Shown here piece after piece: positions 14,751-19,595 of a DNA stretch of 19,595 bases. This DNA comes from JBAYNS01 sp041678625. GTDB taxonomy: Bacteria > Patescibacteriota > Gracilibacteria > Peribacterales > Peribacteraceae. A model generated the notes under the pieces. The model searched no databases. It was not told where the DNA came from and was given only the letters and a program-made list of their open reading frames with translations. Numbering within the stretch: the first letter of the stretch is position 1; every line of letters begins with the position of its first letter. The stretch lies in the NCBI GenBank assembly GCA_041678625.1, contig JBAYNS010000012.1, forward strand, positions 1-19,595, written 5' to 3'. Both the position numbers and the translations under genes were made by a program.

Positions 14751-15170
14751 CTATGCGGACTCCCGAATGTTCTTCAGTGCTTGCTCAAACCTTTCCTCCC
14801 TCTGATCTGCAGGTACGTCGCGGAGCGCATTGATTTCACGAACGGCTATCTTTGTGGCCGCTTTCAGCGTCTGCTCATTTGTGAGGTCAGATGGTGGTAG
14901 AGCTTGCAGAACCCTTTCCAACTTACCATGAATCCGAACATCGTGGTGAGAAGGGAACCGCATCATGTACTTATGTCTTTTCATTACACCGCCTCCGAGC
15001 AATCCACCTATTTTCTCACGCCAAGTATCTCTGCGCTCGATGACCCTGAGAGCAGCTGTAATTTCCTGTAGTGCTACCTCCCGGCGTGCGGATGCATCCT
15101 CTCTTGCGTTATCCAATTCCGACACCGGCCGGGCATGTTCGGATGTTTGTCCTGAAAAAGGATGTTTCAT
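14751..15170 (-). CDS. Hypothetical charged helical protein
   Basis: 139 residues from the ATG at 15170. The frame continues to 15230, but that part contains a TATACT -10 box (minus strand, 15198-15203), so the shorter start is preferred. Helical, charge-rich: ARPVSELDNAREDASARREVALQEITAALRVIERRDTWREKIGG, then GGGVMKRHKYMMRFPSHHD and SDLTNEQTLKAATKIAVREINALRDVPADQREERFEQAL. No recognised domain. First gene of a two-gene minus-strand unit with the coiled-coil protein. Confidence 0.55.
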   Translation of the reverse strand: MKHPFSGQTSEHARPVSELDNAREDASARREVALQEITAALRVIERRDTWREKIGGLLGGGVMKRHKYMMRFPSHHDVRIHGKLERVLQALPPSDLTNEQTLKAATKIAVREINALRDVPADQREERFEQALKNIRESA

Positions 15171-15535
15171 GGCTGAAAAGGAAAAAGGTGTAAACAAGTA
15201 TATATTAGCATGATTTCGGATAAAGATCAAATCTTTCCTGCATGGCCACAGAGCTCATACGAAGTTCTATCCGCCTTCATCGATCAGACTCCCGCTTCTG
15301 CAAATCATCGAGATGCCGGTACCCCGTCATTGCGAGGGAGGATGAAATCCAAATGGGTTTGCACCGATGTGTGAATCCTTCGGCTTTCTCGGTGCAAGCA
15401 AGTGCAAGCAAGTTCGAACACTTCATCTTATTCAGTGTAAACATGGTGGCTTGCCATGAGGAGTCTCGCTTTGCGGGACGACGAATGGCTGCGGCTAGTG
15501 GACGATTTTCGAAGCATTCCTTTCTATAATTTAGA
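15171..15535. repeat. Gene-free spacer with widespread-type intergenic repeats
   Basis: About 420 nt lacks a credible gene. CCGTCATTGCGAGGGAGGAT (15324-15343) followed by GAAATCC matches the GTCATTGCGAGG repeat common in intergenic DNA of many bacteria. GCAAGCAAGTGCAAGCAAGT (15394-15413) is a short tandem duplication. GTCTCGC-TTT-GCGGGAC (15463-15479) is a hairpin of the same family as those at 11589 and 15951. ATGGCTGCGGCTAGTGGA (15485-15502) resembles 9753-9770. The frames open through here have no natural protein character. Confidence 0.6.
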
Positions 15536-15560
15536 GATTCCTAGTCTGGTGGTTCAAGTT

Positions 15561-15569
15561 TGCTATACT
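15561..15569 (+). promoter_or_regulatory. Extended -10 promoter
   Basis: TGCTATACT is an extended -10 (TGnTATACT). The predicted start near 15576 leaves a leader of about 17 nt before the ATG at 15593. Confidence 0.55.
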
Positions 15570-15592
15570 CTGGTCGTTTACCAACTGTGGTT

Positions 15593-15805
15593 ATGAAAAA
15601 AAGTATTCTTCACCGTGTTGCAGAAATTCTCGGTGTCCGAGAAATCGTCGCTGATGTTCTTAGCAGAATAATTGCGTTTATCGCATTGATAGTCTTTCTA
15701 TATTTGATGCCGTATCTGTTACCCCCTATTTTTAAGATGCTTTTTGCAGTTGGGGACATGATCAGTAAACATCCACCAGCACCAATTGTTTTTCCCCAAC
15801 CTTAG
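15593..15805 (+). CDS. Small membrane protein, uncharacterised
   Basis: 70 residues from the ATG at 15593 (MKKSILHRVAEILGVREIVADVL), with one long hydrophobic segment IIAFIALIVFLYLMPYLLPPIFKMLF and a Pro-rich tail PPAPIVFPQP. The frame is open to 15560, but that includes the promoter box. A basic amphipathic N-terminus followed by one TM is all that can be said. It ends 12 nt before the 3' end of the convergent tRNA gene. Confidence 0.5.
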   Translation: MKKSILHRVAEILGVREIVADVLSRIIAFIALIVFLYLMPYLLPPIFKMLFAVGDMISKHPPAPIVFPQP

Positions 15806-15817
15806 TGCAAAAAAATC

Positions 15818-15892
15818 TGGCTGGGGAGGAGGGATTCGAACCCCCGAATGCCAGGTCCAGAACCTGGTGCCTTACCACTTGGCGACTCCCCA
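15818..15892 (-). tRNA. tRNA-Gln (anticodon CUG)
   Basis: A 75-nt cloverleaf on the minus strand. Acceptor TGGGGAG (15892-15886) pairs with CTCCCCA, then discriminator G and an encoded CCA (15820-15818). The D arm is GCC/GGC, the anticodon stem CCAGG/CCTGG encloses TTCTGGA with anticodon CTG, and the T arm GGGGG/CCCTC encloses TTCGAAT. The U1-A72 pair is a known identity feature of glutamine tRNAs, agreeing with the anticodon. Confidence 0.97.
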
Positions 15893-15950
15893 AGAAGAGA
15901 TAGAACTCTGAGAGAATGAACTGCTTCAACCGCTTGCTTGCCCGTCCGTA

Positions 15951-15968
15951 GTCCCGCAAGCGCGGGAC
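15951..15968. repeat. GTCCCGC/GCGGGAC hairpin
   Basis: GTCCCGC-AAGC-GCGGGAC has the same 7-bp stem as 11589-11606 with a different tetraloop. It lies between the tRNA and the kinase-like gene and has no T-run, so it is not a standard terminator. Confidence 0.55.
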
Positions 15969-16064
15969 GGAGGTGGGGCGCTCCCCCATGGAGGCAACAT
16001 CATAGCAGCGCAGAGAGCCTGAGAGGAATACATCTTTTCGAGTTATTCGCTCCCTATGCTGTTC

Positions 16065-16832
16065 TCAGCAATCCAGCACTCTCTCCATTTCCCGGGTAAG
16101 TTCCTCCTGCCATTGTGTGCAGGTTTTCTGAATAGCTGATGCAGCTGCGTCTTGCTCTGTACTCCTGACGCTGCATGCACAGAGCGCCAGAAGCGCTTCC
16201 TGTGCGCCGCGTACGTTGAATGCTGCCAGATCTCTTCCGCGGAAACAGGGATCCACTTCATCCGTATCATCGAAGCTGACACGGATATCCGTGTGTGGAG
16301 TTGGCGTTGAGGGGATATTGAAGAAATATGCAGATGCAGGGACATAGAATCCGAACACCGTTGCGCTGTGCACATAAGGGAAAAGGGATGCCTGCGTCTG
16401 CCGGATATCCGCAGAGGAGAGTGGTTGCTGCGCTTTGAGCGTCTCGTATGCGCTGCTGTCTCTATTCCAGGAAACGACCACACGGCCGTCACGGTTGCCA
16501 TTGGGCATAAGCACGCAGCCCCGGTTGCCTGCGTCTTCCCGATATTCCTCGAAGAGGGGGAAATTATAGCGGCGCAAAAAATCATGTTTTTCAACGGCAT
16601 GGCGCGCATTCTCTGGGATGTGGAAGACTTTCAGAGCGCGTTCAATAGATCCAGCATCGTGCAGAATGCCGTGCAATTCTTCGCGCACGGCGAGCGTCAC
16701 CGCGAAAATTTCACCGAAGTTCCCCTCGCCCAATCGATCCCACTGCGTGATATGCATCAGCTGTTTTCTGCCATCGACGGTTTGGAAAGCGAATTCGCTG
16801 CCTTTGTATGCAACATTCTCACGTACTTCCAT
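16065..16832 (-). CDS. Protein-kinase-like protein lacking recognisable catalytic motifs
   Basis: 255 residues. The N-terminus carries a kinase glycine loop, WDRLGEGNFGEIFAV (31-45), and the strand with the ATP-anchoring lysine, RALKVF (Lys68), then a helix HAVEKHDFLRRYNF. A hinge-like CVLMPNG follows. Where HRDxxxxN and DFG should be, the protein reads FGFYVPASAYFFNI...DIRVSFDDTDEVD. No HRD can be found and DFG is at best FDD. It is thus a shortened kinase fold, possibly a pseudokinase or a divergent phosphotransferase of unknown substrate. The C-terminal ~60 residues are helical (AQEALLALCACS...TQWQEELTREMERVL). A TATAAT box 7 nt before the ATG supports this start and expression. The plus-strand frame across this region is a shadow. 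Confidence 0.65.
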   Translation of the reverse strand: MEVRENVAYKGSEFAFQTVDGRKQLMHITQWDRLGEGNFGEIFAVTLAVREELHGILHDAGSIERALKVFHIPENARHAVEKHDFLRRYNFPLFEEYREDAGNRGCVLMPNGNRDGRVVVSWNRDSSAYETLKAQQPLSSADIRQTQASLFPYVHSATVFGFYVPASAYFFNIPSTPTPHTDIRVSFDDTDEVDPCFRGRDLAAFNVRGAQEALLALCACSVRSTEQDAAASAIQKTCTQWQEELTREMERVLDC

Positions 16833-16839
16833 AATACAA

Positions 16840-16867
16840 ATTATATTGTAGAATACTCTTTCTGCAA
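16840..16867 (-). promoter_or_regulatory. Promoter of the kinase-like gene, leaderless
   Basis: On the minus strand: TTGCAG (16867-16862), 16 nt, TATAAT (16845-16840), 7 nt, then ATG at 16832. The transcript should begin at the start codon. Confidence 0.6.
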
Positions 16868-17012
16868 GAGGATGGTCTGCTGTGTGGGGGCTCTAACATG
16901 CACAGAGAACGCCTGTCCTAACTTTTGCGCTTATTCTTGCGCTGAATTTGCGGTGATCCACTTTCATTTCCCCTTGGAATTTGCAATGCGCACGCGTCTG
17001 GGGAATACTTTC

Positions 17013-17018
17013 TATAAT
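17013..17018 (+). promoter_or_regulatory. -10 box of the small gene at 17061
   Basis: A perfect TATAAT lies 42 nt before the ATG at 17061. No good -35 is seen. It argues that the long frame running through from 16368 is not translated from its apparent start. Confidence 0.4.
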
Positions 17019-17060
17019 CAGAAAGTAGTTCTTAAACCTATTCTTTCCCCTGTTTCTTTT

Positions 17061-17279
17061 ATGCACAGTCTTGATATGTCTTCGGATACTCCGTGCGATG
17101 AGTTCGTTTTAATCCTGACGCCGGAGGACGTCGCGCAACATATACGCGATGCGGAAAATCCCAGTGATAATAATGGTTTATATGAAACGCTGATGAATGA
17201 AATCCGCAGCGTACATGAGCAGGCGCGTCCGGCGCTCTTTGAATTACTGCGCCAGAGAACAATCGCGGGACCGCGTTAA
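17061..17279 (+). CDS. Small hypothetical protein, 72 residues
   Basis: MHSLDMSSDTPCDEFVLILTPEDVAQHIRDAENPSDNNGLY..., acidic and helical; alternative start ATG 17076 (MSSDTP). The same frame is open back to 16368, but that part is antisense to the kinase-like gene and Cys/Phe-rich as shadows are. The region from 17061 has normal protein composition, an upstream TATAAT and a terminator after the stop. No family recognised. Confidence 0.5.
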   Translation: MHSLDMSSDTPCDEFVLILTPEDVAQHIRDAENPSDNNGLYETLMNEIRSVHEQARPALFELLRQRTIAGPR

Positions 17280-17303
17280 GCATTGGATACATGCAGAAAA
17301 AAC

Positions 17304-17326
17304 AGCAGCCAGGTGGCTGCTTTTTT
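17304..17326 (+). terminator. Intrinsic terminator after the small gene
   Basis: AGCAGCC (17304-17310) and GGCTGCT (17315-17321) form a 7-bp stem with an AGGT loop and a run of T (17321-17326). It separates the small gene from the trp unit. Confidence 0.85.
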
Positions 17327-17327
17327 C

Positions 17328-17371
17328 TTGACCTGCTCTTGTGGTTATGTAATGATGTACCGGTGCATAAT
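17328..17371 (+). promoter_or_regulatory. trp promoter with near-palindromic overlap
   Basis: TTGACC (17328-17333), a 17-nt spacer and AATGAT (17351-17356) preceded by TGT (extended -10) place transcription near 17363, about 30 nt before the leader peptide. A second candidate is CATAAT (17366-17371). TGTACCGGTGCA (17356-17367) is a 12-nt near-palindrome across the start site, a possible operator. Confidence 0.5.
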
Positions 17372-17392
17372 ATCATCCGCAATCACAGGAAC

Positions 17393-17437
17393 ATGTGGTG
17401 GCTGCTCCATGAAAACCCGCTGTACAGCTGGCGATAG
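17393..17437 (+). CDS. trpL: trp leader peptide MWWLLHENPLYSWR
   Basis: A 14-codon frame with AGGA (17387-17390) just upstream: ATG, then two consecutive Trp codons (TGG at 17396 and 17399), a third TGG at 17429 and TAG at 17435-17437. Three Trp in 14 residues, a start with a ribosome-binding site in a genome where these are rare, and the position between a promoter and a terminator hairpin in front of trpE are the hallmarks of a transcription-attenuation leader. The E. coli TrpL is also 14 residues with a WW pair. Translation senses charged tRNA-Trp; the peptide itself needs no function. Confidence 0.85.
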   Translation: MWWLLHENPLYSWR

Positions 17438-17490
17438 CCTATAGATTTATCTCTTACGCCCTCTGCTGTATAGCGAGGGTTTTTTATTTT
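17412..17490 (+). promoter_or_regulatory. trp attenuator: terminator and competing antiterminator
   Basis: Terminator: CCCTC (17459-17463) with GAGGG (17475-17479) plus GCT (17465-17467) with AGC (17472-17474), one bulged T, loop GTAT, then TTTTTT (17480-17485) and ATTTT. Antiterminator: GCTGTACAGC (17419-17428) pairs with GCTGTATAGC (17465-17474, one G-U), and AACCC (17414-17418) with GGGTT (17477-17481), leaving a 2-nt bulge, so it consumes the 3' half of the terminator. The 5' strand lies inside the leader peptide. A ribosome stalled at Trp2/Trp3 leaves it free (read-through); one that reaches the stop covers it (termination). This is a three-segment version of the classical four-segment trp attenuator. 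Confidence 0.8.
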
Positions 17491-17506
17491 ATTTCACATT
17501 TTTATC

Positions 17507-19396
17507 ATGAATGAATCAAATGTTAAATCTTCGGCAATGATTGCGGAGTTTTGTGACAAAGAATCCCCTTTTGCCATCGTACAGGGGCACTATAAGAATG
17601 AGGCATACATGCTCTCCGGCCCCGTAATCTCCTGCGACCGCGTCGAAGATATTCCCAGACGCACGTGTCTCTCCAGAGGAGAGGATGTTCTCTGTGACAC
17701 GGTTGGCGTCATCCCCTTTTCTCAAATTCGGGAACTGGGATACGAGGCAAAAGAAGATGATGCAGAGATTCGGTGCATGCAGGTGATGGAGCAGACGCGC
17801 GTTGAGATTGGCGATCTGTTCGTGGCCATACCGAACGAACCGATTAAAACGGAAAATGGATGTGATTTTGAGGATTCGGACGAAGAGTATGCAGCGGCTG
17901 TTCGCAAAGTTATTGAGGAGGAAATCGGCGAAGGAAATGCGTGCAATGTCGTCGTTTCTTCCAATGCTATTGGGAATATTGTGGAGATGTCCCCTCTTAA
18001 AGCATTGAACATTTTTAAGAGAATACTCAGGGATGAGTTTGGGGCATACATGACATTCTTTTTCTTTGACGGAGAACGCTATCACATTGGAGCATCTCCG
18101 GAACGCAATGTTACTGTTGCAGGAGGAATTGTCGCACTGAATCCTATTAGTGGCACATATCGTAAAGAGGATGGCAAAATTGATAGAGAGGATTTCATTA
18201 AATTCTTGCGCGACCCTAAAGAGATTAATGAGCTCTTCATGTGTATGGATGAAGAACTCAAGCAGATGGCAGTTATGAGTGAGAAGGGAGGTCGTATTAT
18301 TGGCCCTCTGCTCAAAGAAATGTCTCATCTGGTACATACTGAATATGTACTGGAAGGACACTCGGACACAGATCCATTGCAACAACTGCGAGCCTCTATG
18401 CACGCGCCTACTGTCACAGGATCTCCAATGAAAAGTGCATGCCGTATTATCAATGAGAATGAACGGGATCCGCGCGAATATTATGCGGGAGAGTTCTTTA
18501 TCACGTATTTTGGAGAGGATGGTGATGAGTGCCTGGATAGCACAATCATGATTCGCAGTATGGCAATTATGCCCAATGGACGAACGGTGATACGCGTTGG
18601 CGCTTCCATCGTGCGAGATTCCAAACCCGAGGATGAAGCCAAGGAGCGCAGATCCAAGGCTGCATCCGTTATGAGTGCTCTTGCCGATTCTGCTTCTGAA
18701 GTGCCTCATCCGCAGTTACCATCCATTATGGATGAAGAGATTGAACGCATTCTTGCCGAGCGCAATGAACGGTTAAACCGTTTCCTTTTTGAAGATCAGG
18801 AATACGTCGATAACACCGTTCCCGAACTGCAGGGCAAAACCATTACTATTATCGACAATGAGGATGGTTTCAGCCACATGCTCCGCCATATGATCGAAGC
18901 TGCAGGAGCACAGGCAAACGTTGTTTCGTACAAGGATTTTGATGAAGCTGAAGATAATGCTGATGTGGTGATTGTAGGGCCGGGCCCCGGGAATCCGCTC
19001 AATGAAGAGGATGAAAAGATGCAGATTCTGGCAAAGACCACAGCTGCTCTGCGGGAGAATGATCGCACGTTCCTCTCTGTCTGCCTGGGGCACCAGGATG
19101 TATGCAGGCAGCTTGGGTTTGAAATCATAAAGAAGGAGGAGCCTTCTCAGGGCATGCAGAAGCCGATCAATTTTTTTGGAAGACAAGAAGATGTCGGGTT
19201 CTACAACACGTTCGCAGCGATCAATGCGAGAAGCGTTGATGGCGTTGATGCTTCTTTTGACGAATCAACAGGAGAGATCTATGCGCTACGCGGAGAGCAT
19301 TTCTCTAGCTTTCAGTTCCATCCGGAATCCATCCTCAGCCAAAACGGGTTTACGATTCTTACAGAGGAACTGAAAAGATTATTGCCAAAAGCCTGA
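17507..19396 (+). CDS. trpEG: Fused anthranilate synthase (TrpE-TrpG; PhzE-like architecture)
   Basis: 629 residues. The chorismate-binding domain (to ~400) has GASPER (195-200), NPISGT (212-217), DEELKQMA (248-255), HTEY (277-280), PTVTGSP (301-307) and YYAG (325-328). Residues ~440-629 are a class I glutamine amidotransferase: GPGPGNP (491-497), nucleophile Cys526 in SVCLGHQ, His605 and Glu607 in FQFHPES. It makes anthranilate from chorismate with ammonia channelled from glutamine. The length and motifs such as NPISGT, DEELKxMA and PTVTGSP are closer to the phenazine enzyme PhzE (ADIC synthase) than to E. coli TrpE. The Trp-rich leader and attenuator immediately upstream argue that the product serves tryptophan. 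The ATG at 17507 has no Shine-Dalgarno. Transcription appears to end after this gene, so trpDCFBA are elsewhere. Confidence 0.88.
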   Translation: MNESNVKSSAMIAEFCDKESPFAIVQGHYKNEAYMLSGPVISCDRVEDIPRRTCLSRGEDVLCDTVGVIPFSQIRELGYEAKEDDAEIRCMQVMEQTRVEIGDLFVAIPNEPIKTENGCDFEDSDEEYAAAVRKVIEEEIGEGNACNVVVSSNAIGNIVEMSPLKALNIFKRILRDEFGAYMTFFFFDGERYHIGASPERNVTVAGGIVALNPISGTYRKEDGKIDREDFIKFLRDPKEINELFMCMDEELKQMAVMSEKGGRIIGPLLKEMSHLVHTEYVLEGHSDTDPLQQLRASMHAPTVTGSPMKSACRIINENERDPREYYAGEFFITYFGEDGDECLDSTIMIRSMAIMPNGRTVIRVGASIVRDSKPEDEAKERRSKAASVMSALADSASEVPHPQLPSIMDEEIERILAERNERLNRFLFEDQEYVDNTVPELQGKTITIIDNEDGFSHMLRHMIEAAGAQANVVSYKDFDEAEDNADVVIVGPGPGNPLNEEDEKMQILAKTTAALRENDRTFLSVCLGHQDVCRQLGFEIIKKEEPSQGMQKPINFFGRQEDVGFYNTFAAINARSVDGVDASFDESTGEIYALRGEHFSSFQFHPESILSQNGFTILTEELKRLLPKA

Positions 19397-19418
19397 CAGA
19401 AATATCCAAACGCAAATG

Positions 19419-19457
19419 TGGGGGTGCATTGACGAATGCATCCCCCATCTTTTTTTC
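19419..19457 (+). terminator. Terminator after trpEG
   Basis: TGGGGG (19419-19424) with CCCCCA (19442-19447) and TGCATT (19425-19430) with AATGCA (19435-19440) form a 12-bp stem with one bulged T and a GACG loop, followed by a run of T (19450-19456). Confidence 0.92.
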
Positions 19458-19506
19458 TTATGCGACAAGAAGTGAATAAACTGCGATACATTCTGGACTT
19501 TTCATT

Positions 19507-19515
19507 TGCTACGCT
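19507..19515 (+). promoter_or_regulatory. Possible extended -10 before the right-edge gene
   Basis: TGCTACGCT fits TGnTAnnnT. The ATG at 19525 lies 9 nt after it, repeating the leaderless layout at 8130. The box itself is a weak match. Confidence 0.35.
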
Positions 19516-19524
19516 TAAAGGAAT

Positions 19525-19595
19525 ATGAAGAGTCTTTTTGTTGGTCGTTGGCTTCCTGGATTCAGAACTTTTACACAAGGTATGCTGAGCCTCAT
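19525..19595 (+). CDS. Start of an unidentified gene, 3' partial
   Basis: The frame is open from ATG 19525 to the window edge: MKSLFVGRWLPGFRTFTQGM and a few more residues. The LFVGRWLP start faintly recalls the first strand of HIGH-type nucleotidylyltransferases (FVGRFQPxHxGH), but the HxGH motif is not present, so no function is assigned. It follows the trpEG terminator and so is a separate transcript. Confidence 0.45.
   Translation, partial: MKSLFVGRWLPGFRTFTQGMLSL

Noticed and set aside
15242..15529. 95-codon plus-strand frame in the repeat spacer
   Set aside because: It runs through the GTCATTGCGAGG repeat and hairpin sequence and has no ribosome site or protein-like composition.
16043..16609. 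188-codon minus-strand frame overlapping the kinase-like gene
   Set aside because: Alternative frame on the same strand; the frame with the glycine loop and the promoter-proximal ATG is preferred.
16368..17060. Long plus-strand frame of 303 codons
   Set aside because: Its first two thirds are antisense to the kinase-like gene and have a shadow-type composition (Cys, Phe, His rich). Only the part after the TATAAT at 17013 looks like protein, so the gene is called from 17061.
17516..18709. 397-codon minus-strand frame opposite trpEG
   Set aside because: It is the antisense shadow of a gene with clear family motifs on the plus strand; the translation has no domain character.
1..19595. CRISPR array, transposase or phage structural genes
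   Set aside because: No regularly spaced repeats, no transposase or integrase motifs and no phage morphogenesis genes were seen on either strand.

Overview
The window reads as a chromosomal segment of an uncultured bacterium, most likely a Candidate Phyla Radiation (Patescibacteria) member. Peregrinibacteria/Peribacteria would fit, but that placement is inference from gene style and not proven here. Grounds: TGA is used as a normal stop (for example the ATGA overlaps in the aro operon); most genes lack a Shine-Dalgarno site; several have a -10 box only 6-9 nt before the ATG, as expected for leaderless mRNAs; intergenic DNA carries short GC-rich hairpins of the GTCCCGC/GCGGGAC type and a GTCATTGCGAGG repeat.

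Layout. (1) 1-5182, plus strand: a tightly overlapping operon for the late shikimate pathway and Phe/Tyr synthesis: EPSP synthase-shikimate kinase fusion (5' end outside the window), dehydroquinate dehydratase-shikimate dehydrogenase fusion, chorismate mutase, prephenate dehydrogenase, prephenate dehydratase and an aspartate/aromatic aminotransferase. (2) 5192-5997, minus: a ZIP metal transporter broken by a single-base frameshift. (3) 6102-8795: dapA and an aspartokinase-like gene (minus), divergent from a helical-domain/ACT-domain protein (plus), sharing an AT-rich promoter region. (4) 8821-11535: DUF4389 protein, a relic of a second ZIP gene, several uncharacterised proteins (partly in AT-rich DNA), and a repeat-rich spacer. 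(5) 11734-13927: a two-gene unit of a multi-spanning membrane protein and a LemA-like protein, with strong Shine-Dalgarno sites, GC-rich codon use, an operator-like palindrome, inverted repeats in its 5' and 3' UTRs and a strong terminator. (6) 13939-15892: uncharacterised minus-strand pair, repeats, a small membrane protein and tRNA-Gln(CUG). (7) 16065-17279: a protein-kinase-like gene with no recognisable catalytic motifs and a small unknown gene. (8) 17328-19457: a trp transcription unit with promoter, Trp-rich leader peptide, attenuator and fused TrpE-TrpG, then a terminator. A further gene starts at the right edge.

Together the genes make Phe and Tyr from shikimate-pathway intermediates, start Trp synthesis from chorismate and open the aspartate/DAP-lysine branch. 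Chorismate synthase, 3-dehydroquinate synthase and the rest of trp are not in the window. The most striking items are a compact trp attenuator with a 14-residue leader peptide (MWWLLHENPLYSWR), domain and gene order matching the eukaryotic AROM polypeptide, and a family of intergenic repeats that begin with a copy of the 3' end of the local tRNA-Gln.
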